Origin: Dechloromonas sp.
GTDB lineage: Bacteria > Pseudomonadota > Gammaproteobacteria > Burkholderiales > Rhodocyclaceae
Assembly: GCA_011391255.1 (NCBI GenBank)
Contig: JAABQV010000004.1
Coordinates: 1 to 64,000, forward strand
Reading direction: 5' to 3'
Length of the DNA: 64,000 nt
Position 1 is the stretch's first letter. Every line of letters starts with the position of its first letter. The notes below the pieces were generated by a model. That model was not told the DNA's origin. It worked only from the letters and a program-made list of their open reading frames with translations, and did no database searches. Below, one piece after another: positions 1 through 8,122 of this stretch. Made by a program: the position numbers and the translations under genes.

Positions 1-174
1 CGGAAGAGATAAACGCTGAAAGCATCTAAGCGTGAAACTCGCCTTAAGATAAGATTTCCCGGAGTCTTGAACTCCTTAAAGGGTCGTCGAAGACCACGAC
101 GTTGATAGGTCAGGTGTGGAAGCGCAGTAATGCGTTAAGCTAACTGATACTAATTGCCCGTACGGCTTGATCCT
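1..174 (+). rRNA. rrl: 23S ribosomal RNA, 3' end (partial)
   Basis: This is the 3' terminal part of a 23S rRNA; the 5' portion lies before the window. The segments around the 'gacgacgttgatagg'-like block and 'aagctaactgatactaatt' match the conserved end of bacterial 23S rRNA by recognition. The terminal 'ggcttgatc' would pair with the 5' end of the molecule to form the closing stem. The exact 3' end is estimated. A 5S gene follows after about 95 bases, as expected for an rRNA operon. Confidence 0.9.
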
Positions 175-268
175 ATAACCTTGTATATGCATACAAGCAA
201 CTCATTACAATCACAACTACAACCTTCTTCTAAAGCTAATCGCACACAGTGCGTATAGCTAACAGTTA

Positions 269-384
269 CGCTTGGCGACCATAGCGTTTCGGACCCACCC
301 CTTCCCTTCTCGAACAGGACCGTGAAACGAAACCGCGCCGATGATATTGCACTTCCGTGTGAGAAAGTAGGTCATCGCCAGGCT
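269..384 (+). rRNA. rrf: 5S ribosomal RNA
   Basis: The sequence begins with 'cgcttggcgacc', ends with 'gtcatcgccaggct', and these ends pair as the terminal stem of 5S rRNA. Internal blocks such as 'gaacaggaccgtgaaacg', 'gcgccgatgatattgc' and 'gtgagaaagtagg' match 5S conserved elements. It is about 116 nt and follows the 23S end in the same orientation. The ends are approximate to a few bases. Confidence 0.93.
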
Positions 385-395
385 ACCCCTTTCCA

Positions 396-428
396 AAAAG
401 CCCCGCTATACATTAGCGGGGCTTTTTT
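396..428 (+). terminator. Intrinsic terminator of the rRNA operon
   Basis: A GC-rich stem (agccccgct / agcggggct) with a short loop is followed by a run of six T, 12 bases after the 5S end. The A-run on the 5' side means it could also act on transcripts of the minus-strand CYTH-CHAD gene that converges on it. Confidence 0.9.
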
Positions 429-449
429 GCGTAGTACTTTTGCAGATAT

Positions 450-1925
450 CTACTTTCCCTTCCACGGCTCTTGCTGGCCGAGCCATGACTCTAGCGAATC
501 AGCCAATTGTTCAGTTAGCAGTTTGTGCCGACCTTCCAGCCAGCCATCGAGTAAGCCGGCATGATGTTTACCTAAAATGACCTTGACTAGCGTTTGTGCT
601 GTTATGTGGTCATTGATCAGGCCGAGTTCGTCTTGCAGTCGATTGAGCATGGCAAGATACGATGGCAGACGTTTGTTGGGTACCAGAGGTGAAAAAAACT
701 CCAAGGTATAGCGTAGCTTTTTGAAATAAATCCGCATTTTGTGCCGTTCGGCCGGCTGCAAATCTTCGTAGCGCATCGCCCACTTTCGTGCTTTTCCCGC
801 GTGGCGGCTAAGCTGATCCGACGCGAATTCAATAAGGGGAAGATTGCTCGCCTCATTCAGGGCAAAGACTGCTGCCGTGAATTCAATCATCAGCCTGGGG
901 TATTCGGAGAGCGCCATGACATTCGAGATTGCTTTGCGTGAGCGCCGCGCGTGGCGGATACCTTCCTGTTTTAGTCGGGAGAGCTCACTTGTTCTAGGGA
1001 AGGCTGAGCGGATGGATGGCAAAGTTTCATCGAGAAAAACATCCCAGTTACGTGCATCGCCGAGTGCGCTGGCTAGCGCTTTCCAAGTTTCGCCATAAGC
1101 TTGGACGAAGTCCTGTGGCAACACGGGCGTATAGAGCTTGATCGCTGAGCGCAAACGCCTCAGTGCTACCCGCGCTTGATGCACATACTCCGGATCATTA
1201 CTGCTGCGCAGGCCTTCTTCATTGCGCTGGAAGTGCTCAAGGCAACTAAGCGCGATTTTTTGAAAAGCCTCGACCGGCGAAAGTTCCTCGCTCAGAACGC
1301 TCGGGCGTGAGCGGAATGGTGCGATGGGCTGCCCACGATGGAGGCTGTAGCCTCGTTCCGCTTTGCTGGCAATCTCCGGATACAACTTGTAGCTTTTTTG
1401 CAGAATTTTAGTGAGCGCGAAGATGTCTCCGATGTGGCCTGAAATCAGTTCAAGCTCAATCTCGCAAATAGGCATCGATTTGCCTTTGCTCTCGACTTTT
1501 CCACGATCAAGCGCCAGCTCGATTAATGATTCGCCAAAAGGAATATGCCAGATTTGGCGGCGAAAATTAGTGGTGAAAACGGGATGCAGTTGTGGCGTAA
1601 CCGACTCAAGATAGTCGCGAAATTTCGGGTCGTCGACATGGCTGAAGTCAAATACCCCCGGTGTTGCCGGACATTCCCATTCGTTGCGCATGGCGAGGCC
1701 GCCGCTGGCTGGTTCTGCAGACTTAACCGTTAGCAACCAGGCCCAGCCTTTTTTGCGAAAGCGCATGGCCACGCGACGGGCATGCAGGTCAAGCGCCGGT
1801 GTGTCGAAATAGGTGTTCAAAAGCCTAATTTTTTGCGATTCAATTTTGTGAAGCAAAGGATGCTCGTGCAATACCTTGGCTGTTTTTGAACAGAGTTGCA
1901 GTTTCAATTCGATCTCTATCGCCAT
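450..1925 (-). CDS. CYTH and CHAD domain-containing protein
   Basis: A 491-aa protein with an N-terminal CYTH (triphosphate tunnel) domain over roughly residues 1-205, opened by the signature ExExK motif (E4, E6, K8 in 'EIELKL'). A C-terminal CHAD helical domain covers about residues 220-490, with its histidine/arginine-rich repeats ('HQARVALRRLRS', 'HKMRIYFKKLRY'). CYTH enzymes hydrolyse inorganic or organic triphosphates using divalent metal, and CHAD domains bind polyphosphate. A role in polyphosphate or triphosphate metabolism is therefore likely, but the substrate cannot be read from sequence. It starts three bases after the lapD stop, so it is probably co-transcribed with lapG-lapD; whether that link is functional is unknown. 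Confidence 0.9.
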   Translation of the reverse strand: MAIEIELKLQLCSKTAKVLHEHPLLHKIESQKIRLLNTYFDTPALDLHARRVAMRFRKKGWAWLLTVKSAEPASGGLAMRNEWECPATPGVFDFSHVDDPKFRDYLESVTPQLHPVFTTNFRRQIWHIPFGESLIELALDRGKVESKGKSMPICEIELELISGHIGDIFALTKILQKSYKLYPEIASKAERGYSLHRGQPIAPFRSRPSVLSEELSPVEAFQKIALSCLEHFQRNEEGLRSSNDPEYVHQARVALRRLRSAIKLYTPVLPQDFVQAYGETWKALASALGDARNWDVFLDETLPSIRSAFPRTSELSRLKQEGIRHARRSRKAISNVMALSEYPRLMIEFTAAVFALNEASNLPLIEFASDQLSRHAGKARKWAMRYEDLQPAERHKMRIYFKKLRYTLEFFSPLVPNKRLPSYLAMLNRLQDELGLINDHITAQTLVKVILGKHHAGLLDGWLEGRHKLLTEQLADSLESWLGQQEPWKGK

Positions 1926-1928
1926 CGT

Positions 1929-3842
1929 CTACTTTCTTGGTACGGCCGGGCCGGTTGCGCCATCGAAGCCGAGTGCGGGAAGCGCGGAAAGCTCTTCGGC
2001 GCTTTGAACGCCCTCTGCGATTACGGTCAACCCGATATTGTGGGCAATTCCGCACAAGCCTTTGAGGAAGGTTTGATTGCCTTGGTGCTGATGGATTTCG
2101 CGAATGAAGCTGCCATCCACCTTAATGTAATCCAGCCCGATGTCGTGAAGTTGACCAATATCGCTGAATTGCCGACCAAAATGTTCGATTCCGAGCCGGC
2201 AGCCGAGCGGGCGCAGTGCATCGCAGAAGGAACGGAATTCAGTGAAATGACGGAAAGCCCCCACTTCAGAAACCTCTAGCCAAAGGCGTGAAGCGATCTC
2301 TTTATGGCTGGCGATTAGCGATTGAATGCGACTGCGGAATAGCGGGTCAAAAATCGACTCCCCTGAGAGGTTGACCGCTACAGCCGGCGCTCCACCGGTG
2401 ATCTTGGCCAGTGCTAAGCGAACTGCAGCGAGATCGAGGTCACTGGTCATCGCCAGGCGTGAGGCCATCGGCATAAAGCTGCCGGCGGTCAGCCATTCAC
2501 CGTTTTCGGTTGCTTGAAGTCTTAGCGGGCATTCAAGGTGAAGTAACTGGCCGCCGCTTCCGGCAACCGGGAAATCAATCAGGCGCAGGCGCTGCATTTC
2601 GATAGCGCCTTCGAGCAGCTTTTTCCAGTCTGCATTAGAAGCTGCATGCTTTTCCTGATTTGATTCAGCACGCGCCCAAGCCAGTGCTCCCTGCCCTTCA
2701 GCAGAGGCCAGCGTCGCATCCAGATGAGCTAATAACTGCCCAGGGTTATCGCCGCGTTGATAATGTCCACTCGAAAGATGACCGACTTTGCCTGGTTCGA
2801 TCAAGTCGGCGGCAACCAAGTCGCGCATGACATCGAGCAGTTGTTCGGCAGCTACGGTCGGATCGTTCAGGCCAGGCAAAAGCAGAGCAAAATCGGCACC
2901 GTTCAGGCGGGACGGTGCAGCCCCCGGCGACTGGGCGACGATGTCATTGAAAGCCTTGCCGATCCGTCGCAAAACCTCGTCGGCTGCTTCCCTTCCAGCA
3001 CGCTTGTTGATCCCGGCGAGATCAGTTAGACGCAGTAACAGCAGGCTACCAGATGGGGCCGCATCATCATCGGAAAGTGCAGCGTTGAGCTGATTCATGA
3101 AATAAGCGCGATTGGCCAGGCCGGTCAAGCTGTCCTGGGTTGCCTCGCGGCGTACTTTTTCCAGACGCGCAGCTTCTTCGGCAAAAATCGCCTTGAGGCG
3201 TTCCACCATCGCATTCATTGCCCTTGCCACACTACGTAGTTCCAGCGTGCGTGGCTCCGGAATCGTTACAAAACGTCGCTCGCTGATCGCCTGCGCCTGA
3301 TCGACCACCGCATCCAGCGGCCGTTTGATGCGGCGCAAAATCATCATGCCAAAAAGCCCCATGACAACACCGCCACCGAGGAACCACAAAATCAACTTGA
3401 TGCCACCGCTCCACAGTTCCTGATAGGCGAATTGTTTATGGCTGACCAGTTCAACCGTTCCAAACTGAGTCCACCCGGTGGATATCTGCGCCTGACCGAG
3501 TGCCGAATTGATCGGAAACAGCGCCATGAACCACGCTGGTACAGTGCCGGTATCAGGTGGGCTGGTGCGCTCAATCATCATCTTGCCCTCAGGGTCGATG
3601 ACACGAACCGAAGCGTACTGACCGCTATCGAATATCGCCGCGACTTGCAGCTCAATCGTGATCGGGTCTTTTGCCAGTTGCGACATCGACAACGCCAGCG
3701 AATTGGCGTTGTCATTGTTCTTGATCGCCAGTTGCTGCTCAAGATACTGTCGTGCCGTAATCATGCTGACGATCAAACTGCCGGCGAAGGCGATGATCGT
3801 TGCGGTGATAACGGCGAGCCAAAGTTGTCGGAAAAGAGACAT
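1929..3842 (-). CDS. lapD: LapD-like c-di-GMP receptor (degenerate GGDEF-EAL)
   Basis: A 637-aa inner-membrane protein. TM1 is at about residues 8-30, followed by a periplasmic LapD/MoxY-type sensor (about 31-150), TM2 (about 150-172), HAMP, GGDEF and EAL domains. Both catalytic domains are degenerate: the GGDEF signature reads 'NGADF', EAL reads 'ECP', and the 'DDFG' metal motif reads 'EHFG'. This matches LapD receptors, which bind c-di-GMP in a dead EAL domain and sequester the protease LapG in the periplasm. The gene lies 10 bases downstream of lapG, the expected partner, and the pairing makes the assignment strong. Some family members keep partial enzymatic activity, but the motif losses argue against it here. 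Confidence 0.9.
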   Translation of the reverse strand: MSLFRQLWLAVITATIIAFAGSLIVSMITARQYLEQQLAIKNNDNANSLALSMSQLAKDPITIELQVAAIFDSGQYASVRVIDPEGKMMIERTSPPDTGTVPAWFMALFPINSALGQAQISTGWTQFGTVELVSHKQFAYQELWSGGIKLILWFLGGGVVMGLFGMMILRRIKRPLDAVVDQAQAISERRFVTIPEPRTLELRSVARAMNAMVERLKAIFAEEAARLEKVRREATQDSLTGLANRAYFMNQLNAALSDDDAAPSGSLLLLRLTDLAGINKRAGREAADEVLRRIGKAFNDIVAQSPGAAPSRLNGADFALLLPGLNDPTVAAEQLLDVMRDLVAADLIEPGKVGHLSSGHYQRGDNPGQLLAHLDATLASAEGQGALAWARAESNQEKHAASNADWKKLLEGAIEMQRLRLIDFPVAGSGGQLLHLECPLRLQATENGEWLTAGSFMPMASRLAMTSDLDLAAVRLALAKITGGAPAVAVNLSGESIFDPLFRSRIQSLIASHKEIASRLWLEVSEVGAFRHFTEFRSFCDALRPLGCRLGIEHFGRQFSDIGQLHDIGLDYIKVDGSFIREIHQHQGNQTFLKGLCGIAHNIGLTVIAEGVQSAEELSALPALGFDGATGPAVPRK

Positions 3843-3852
3843 GCGGATTACC

Positions 3853-4515
3853 TCACTGAAAGCCTTCAGCGCGTGCGCGTTGCAGCAGATCCTGCCAACG
3901 AGAGAGATTGCTCTTGCTCGACTGGTTTCCGGTGCCCTGCCACAAGCCGGCGCTATTGAAACTGAAAATGGGAGAAAGATCGCTGCGCCGCGAGGCGGGG
4001 CGAATATCGATGATCAGATTGTCGAGAATCAAAGGGTCAGCCGATGGGCTGGCGTAATAGGCAAGCACCATGTGCGCTTGCTGGGAGCCGTTGAGATTTG
4101 CCTTGACATACACCAGTCGCAATTTCGCCATGGGGATGCCCATGTCAAGTAATGTGTAATATTTGGCGATCGAGAAATCTTCGCAATCAGCGCGGCCGCG
4201 GCCAATGCTTTCAAGTGGCGTCGCCCAGTAATCGGATTGGCCCCAAATCGTGATGTCATCATCAAAAGCAATGCGCCGGTTGAAAAAATCATTGGCTTTT
4301 CGCAGCTTATCAACTTCTGCGCCAGCACGCCCGTCACCGACCAGTTGCTGCCATTCGCGGAACACTGTGATCGGGCCGGGGCCAAAGCGCGCCATGAGCG
4401 ATTGCTGCATACGCTCGAAATCCACACCAAATACCGGAAAAAGTGCACTCACTCCTGCCGCAAGCAACAGGCTGGCAACGAGACGTCGCGAAATTAGGAT
4501 GGCGCAGGAAGGCAA
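3853..4515 (-). CDS. lapG: LapG-type periplasmic cysteine protease (BTLCP family)
   Basis: A 220-aa transglutaminase-like cysteine proteinase. The candidate catalytic triad is C111 (in 'GRGRADCEDFS'), H148 ('QAHMVLAYY') and D165 ('PLILDN'); an acidic DDD stretch at 85-87 fits the calcium site known in the family. Residues 5-30 form a hydrophobic signal or anchor segment. In the family, LapG cleaves the N-terminus of a giant RTX adhesin when c-di-GMP is low, releasing the cell from biofilm. No in-frame ATG precedes the signal sequence, so the start is a TTG at 4513-4515, which is unusual but gives the full export signal. First gene of a lapG-lapD-CYTH/CHAD cluster. Confidence 0.9.
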   Translation of the reverse strand: MPSCAILISRRLVASLLLAAGVSALFPVFGVDFERMQQSLMARFGPGPITVFREWQQLVGDGRAGAEVDKLRKANDFFNRRIAFDDDITIWGQSDYWATPLESIGRGRADCEDFSIAKYYTLLDMGIPMAKLRLVYVKANLNGSQQAHMVLAYYASPSADPLILDNLIIDIRPASRRSDLSPIFSFNSAGLWQGTGNQSSKSNLSRWQDLLQRARAEGFQ

Positions 4516-4610
4516 AAAGTGTGTGAAAAAAAGTGAATAGTGTGAGATCTTACATAGATGGCCTTACTTACTGCATATAAAATCGCGCAAACAAAAAAAC
4601 TGAGGTCGCA

Positions 4611-6512
4611 ATGAATACTAAATCTATTATTGGTCTGGCACTAGCACTGGCGTTCCCAGTGCTTGGGTCAGCTGGTACGCCAACAGCACCGGGAAGCGCC
4701 GCGCAACAGTCGCCGGAGTTTGCCGCGTTGAAGGCGGTTGCGCAAACGGCAATTCTTAACAGCCCGGAAGTGGTCTCCAAGTGGCACAACTACAAGGCGG
4801 CCAGCGAAGAAATCGGTGTTGCCTTTGGTGGTTTCCTGCCGCGCGTTGATGCGACCGTCGGTAGCGGCAAAGAAAGCCTTAAGCAGCCGCCGCTGAACGT
4901 GCGAAACGACTACAACCGAAACGGTTACGTGCTTAGCCTGAACCAGATGATTTTCGACGGTTTTGCGACGCGCAATGAAGTGCGCCGTCTCGATAAAGCC
5001 AAGTTGGTTCGTTATTACGAATTGCTTGACGCCTCCGAGAGTATTGCCCTCGAAGCCGCCCGTGCTTATCTTGATGTGCTGCGCTACCGTTTTCTGAATA
5101 ACCTGGCGGAAGATAACTACGTCCAGCACAAAGCCACCTACGAACAATTGTTGCGCCGCACCCAGTCAGGTGTCGGCCGCCGTGTTGACCTTGAGCAGGC
5201 CGGCAGCCGACTGGCTTTGGCAGAAGTCAATCTGACCACTGAAAACGCCAATCTGCATGATGTAACGGCGCGTTTTATGCGGCTCGTGAATTCTCAGCCA
5301 CCCAAAATTATCGCCCCGCCTGCTCTAGTGGGTGCGGGGCATCCAAATACTCAGGAAGATGCGCTTGGTATCCTGCTCAAGAAAAACCCGGCACTGTTGG
5401 CTGCTGTTGAGAATATCGAAGCCGCTCAATATGACATCGCCGTACGCCGCGCCGCCTATTCCCCGAAGCTTGATTTTCGGGCGCGTACTGACAACACTAC
5501 TAACTATCTGGGCATCACCGGCGAGCGCGTCAATAATGTTGCCGAACTGGTGGTTACCTGGAATCTGTTCAATGGCGGTTCCGATCGGGCACGTGAAAAG
5601 CAATATATAGAGCGAAAGAACATTTCGCTGGATTTGCGCGAAAAAGCATGCCGTGACACCCGTCAAACCTTGTCGATTGCCTATAATGATGTGAGCCGCC
5701 TGCGGCAGCAATCCGGTTTCATTAATTCCCAGGTCTCCCAGCTGGAAAAAACGCGTGACGCCTATCGCGATCAGTACGATGTTGGACAGCGTACGCTACT
5801 CGACTTGCTGGATACCGAAAACGAGCTGCTCTCTGCACGTCGTTCTGCGGTCAACGCTGATATAGACCTGAATATCGCCTATCTACGCACTCACGCAGGC
5901 ATGGGTACGCTATTGGAATTCATAGGTCTTGAAAAACTCGATACCGAAACGCCCAATCAAAAGGATCTCGCCCAAGTTGACGGCACTCAGTTGTGTGCAC
6001 CTGAGGCAATTCGGTTGACCGCTACCGATCGTGAAGCACTTGATAGTCGGGCCATGGCGATCCTCGAGAAGATCCGCCCCGGTATTCCGAATGCGGGCGT
6101 TCCGGTTGCGCTAGCAGCCGTCCCCGGGGTTGATGCTGCTATCGCTCAACAGCTTACCGGCTGGGCTGATGCCTGGATGACCAGGGACTTCAATAACTAT
6201 ATTAATTTCTACACGCTAACTTTTATGCCGGATAACGGTGTATCGCGTGAAGACTGGCTCCAATTGCGACGCAACCGGAGTGCCGGTCGCGATACGATCA
6301 ATGTTGATATTCAAGATCTGAAGGTGCGTCAGGATGGTACCGACCGTTCTTTCGCTGAATTCCGCCAGGTTTATCGATCCAGTATCTACAATGACACCAC
6401 CCAGAAAACACTGGAATTGATCAAGGTTAATGGCAAGTGGTTGATCAATCGCGAAAGTTCAGTCCCGTGTGGTGGTGGCACGGCGGGTGGTTGTAAGGGA
6501 GGCGCCAAATGA
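4611..6512 (+). CDS. TolC/LapE-family outer membrane protein with C-terminal NTF2-like domain
   Basis: A 633-aa protein: signal peptide (about 1-22, 'LALALAFPVLGSAG'), then two outer-membrane-efflux (TolC) repeats spanning about 35-455 with long helical segments. About 170 further residues are absent from ordinary TolC proteins. The tail (about 520-625) starts 'GWADAWMTRDFNNYINFY' and has the look of an NTF2/SnoaL-like fold of the Cds6 type. It ends in a Gly/Cys-rich segment containing 'CGGGTAGGC'. It diverges from lapG, so it is probably the outer-membrane pore of the Lap type I secretion system (LapE/AggA-like). The inner-membrane exporter genes are not in the window. The TATAAA-like hexamer at 4576-4581 may be its -10 region. 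Confidence 0.85.
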   Translation: MNTKSIIGLALALAFPVLGSAGTPTAPGSAAQQSPEFAALKAVAQTAILNSPEVVSKWHNYKAASEEIGVAFGGFLPRVDATVGSGKESLKQPPLNVRNDYNRNGYVLSLNQMIFDGFATRNEVRRLDKAKLVRYYELLDASESIALEAARAYLDVLRYRFLNNLAEDNYVQHKATYEQLLRRTQSGVGRRVDLEQAGSRLALAEVNLTTENANLHDVTARFMRLVNSQPPKIIAPPALVGAGHPNTQEDALGILLKKNPALLAAVENIEAAQYDIAVRRAAYSPKLDFRARTDNTTNYLGITGERVNNVAELVVTWNLFNGGSDRAREKQYIERKNISLDLREKACRDTRQTLSIAYNDVSRLRQQSGFINSQVSQLEKTRDAYRDQYDVGQRTLLDLLDTENELLSARRSAVNADIDLNIAYLRTHAGMGTLLEFIGLEKLDTETPNQKDLAQVDGTQLCAPEAIRLTATDREALDSRAMAILEKIRPGIPNAGVPVALAAVPGVDAAIAQQLTGWADAWMTRDFNNYINFYTLTFMPDNGVSREDWLQLRRNRSAGRDTINVDIQDLKVRQDGTDRSFAEFRQVYRSSIYNDTTQKTLELIKVNGKWLINRESSVPCGGGTAGGCKGGAK

Positions 6513-7414
6513 AGCCCCATCATTATTTGAGCCGCATGCTGGCCGTCGCAACACTGGTAGCACCCATTTTCACGGCCAGCGCCGAGAGTTTCGGTCCAAC
6601 GCTGGATAAAATTTCAGAGCGGGGCGTCGTTTATCTCGGGCATCGTGAAGCCTCCATGCCTTTTTCTTTTCTCGCTCCCGGTGCTGATCAGCCTGATGGT
6701 CTCAGTATTGAAATCTGTCGTCATGTGATCAAGGCGATTGAGGAAAAGGTTGGGAAGAAGTTAATTGTCCAACCGGTGGTTGTGAGCGCCAACTCGCGGA
6801 CCATGATGGTCAAAACCGGTATGGCTGATATGGAATGCGGCGTCACGACCAATACCGTGGGAGGCTTACAGCAGGTTGCGTTCTCGACCACCTTTTATGT
6901 TTCCGAGGTCAAGGCCATGGTGCCGGTGGAGTTAGCCGGTAAATCGCTCAAAGATCTCGCCAATAAGCGTGTCGTCACGACAATCGGTAGCACGGCTGAT
7001 CGTTTGATTAAGCGAGCCTCAATGTCGCGTGATGTTACTCTTCGGTCTTTGGTTGGTCGCAATCATGCTGAATCAATGGACATGCTGGTCAAGGGTGAGG
7101 CTGATGTTTATGGGGCTGATGATGCCATTTTGCTTGGCATGCGTTCGGCTGCCGACAACCCTGAAAAATATGTACTACTTGATGAAAGTTATTCGGTTGA
7201 GCCATACGGATTGATTCTGCCCAAGGACGACCCGCAGTTCAAAAAATTGGTTGACGAGGTCTTGATTGGTCTGATGAAGTCCGGGCAAATGGAGAAAATC
7301 TATAACGCCTGGTTTATGAGCCCAATTCCACCCAAGGACCGGAGTTTGAATTACCCGATGTCACCGCTAAACAAAGCGGCATACGCCAACCCGAATGATC
7401 GCCCAGTAAATTAA
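6509..7414 (+). CDS. Family-3 extracellular solute-binding protein
   Basis: A 301-aa protein with a signal peptide (about 1-25, cleavage after 'FTASA') and a periplasmic-binding fold of the SBP_bac_3 (amino-acid/GltI) type, e.g. 'ISERGVVYLGHREASMPFSF' and 'MVKTGMADMECGVTTNT'. It overlaps the TolC-like gene by four bases (ATGA), so the two are translationally coupled. No permease or ATPase gene is nearby. It may therefore act as a stand-alone ligand-binding protein for the Lap/TolC system, or feed a distant transporter. The ligand cannot be predicted. Confidence 0.85.
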   Translation: MKPHHYLSRMLAVATLVAPIFTASAESFGPTLDKISERGVVYLGHREASMPFSFLAPGADQPDGLSIEICRHVIKAIEEKVGKKLIVQPVVVSANSRTMMVKTGMADMECGVTTNTVGGLQQVAFSTTFYVSEVKAMVPVELAGKSLKDLANKRVVTTIGSTADRLIKRASMSRDVTLRSLVGRNHAESMDMLVKGEADVYGADDAILLGMRSAADNPEKYVLLDESYSVEPYGLILPKDDPQFKKLVDEVLIGLMKSGQMEKIYNAWFMSPIPPKDRSLNYPMSPLNKAAYANPNDRPVN

Positions 7415-7431
7415 GCGACGTTCGAGGCAAG

Positions 7432-7466
7432 AAAAAGGCCGCATCCTGATTGAGCGGCCTTTTTCA
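7432..7466. terminator. Bidirectional intrinsic terminator
   Basis: An 11-bp stem (AAAAAGGCCGC / GCGGCCTTTTT) with an 11-base loop sits between the convergent solute-binding protein gene and the PEBP gene. It has T-runs in both reading directions. Confidence 0.88.
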
Positions 7467-7477
7467 TGTCTTAAGGT

Positions 7478-8104
7478 TTAGCTTAACGCAGGGTTGAGCG
7501 AGTACGTGCCCGTAATGTTGGCCTCGGCCAGAATATGGCCTTGCATTGCCGCCCGAACCTCCGGGCCGCCAAACTTGCCGCTGAGCGGCAGTTTCTCAAG
7601 ATCCAGCGCATACACCGTGAAAACGTAGTGGTGGAGGACCTCATCATTCCACGGCGGGCACGGGCCGTCATAGCCGTGGTAGTGACCGCGCATGTCGTTG
7701 TCACCGGCAAACCAGTCAGTGTAATTGTTGATGCCTTGCAAACTGCCATGTGCCGCCAGCGGGCCGGGTTTGCCGCGTGGTATGACTTCGCCCGAAAATT
7801 CAGCCTCATTTATGGCGTTGACCGTAACAGGTAGGTCAATCAACACCCAATGGAAGAAATCAACGCGCGGCAGGCTGGCGGGTACGGTTCGCCCTTCCTG
7901 ATTAACATCGTCGCCCTTGCTCGGTACATCCGGGTCGTGACAGATCACGGCAAATGACTTGGTGCCGGCCGGAGCATCGCTCCAGGCAAGTTGCGGGTTG
8001 CGGTTGCCACCCAGACAAACGTGTTGGGCTGGGTCGGGAATACAGAAGGCAAGTTCGCCGGGAATGGGATGCCCGTCGGCAAAGCTGGTGCTGGTCAATT
8101 TCAT
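7478..8104 (-). CDS. YbhB/YbcL family Raf kinase inhibitor-like protein (PEBP)
   Basis: A 208-aa cytoplasmic protein of the phosphatidylethanolamine-binding protein family. The ligand-pocket motif 'CHDPDVPS' (about residues 55-62) and the 'FFHWVLIDLP' strand are typical of bacterial YbhB/YbcL proteins, as is the 'GYDGPCPPWNDE' segment. The biochemical role of bacterial PEBPs is poorly defined; anion or small-ligand binding has been proposed. It lies 18 bases downstream of murJ on the same strand, so it is probably the last gene of that transcript. Confidence 0.9.
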   Translation of the reverse strand: MKLTSTSFADGHPIPGELAFCIPDPAQHVCLGGNRNPQLAWSDAPAGTKSFAVICHDPDVPSKGDDVNQEGRTVPASLPRVDFFHWVLIDLPVTVNAINEAEFSGEVIPRGKPGPLAAHGSLQGINNYTDWFAGDNDMRGHYHGYDGPCPPWNDEVLHHYVFTVYALDLEKLPLSGKFGGPEVRAAMQGHILAEANITGTYSLNPALS

Positions 8105-8122
8105 TGGTCAAATCTCCTCAGG

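Noticed and set aside
322..564. Plus-strand ORF overlapping the end of the 5S rRNA, the terminator and the CYTH-CHAD gene
   Set aside because: It runs through a 5S rRNA and an intrinsic terminator and overlaps a well-supported gene on the other strand; no ribosome site.
1929..3842. Active diguanylate cyclase or phosphodiesterase
   Set aside because: The GGDEF, EAL and DDFG motifs are all altered and the neighbour is lapG, so a receptor role fits better.
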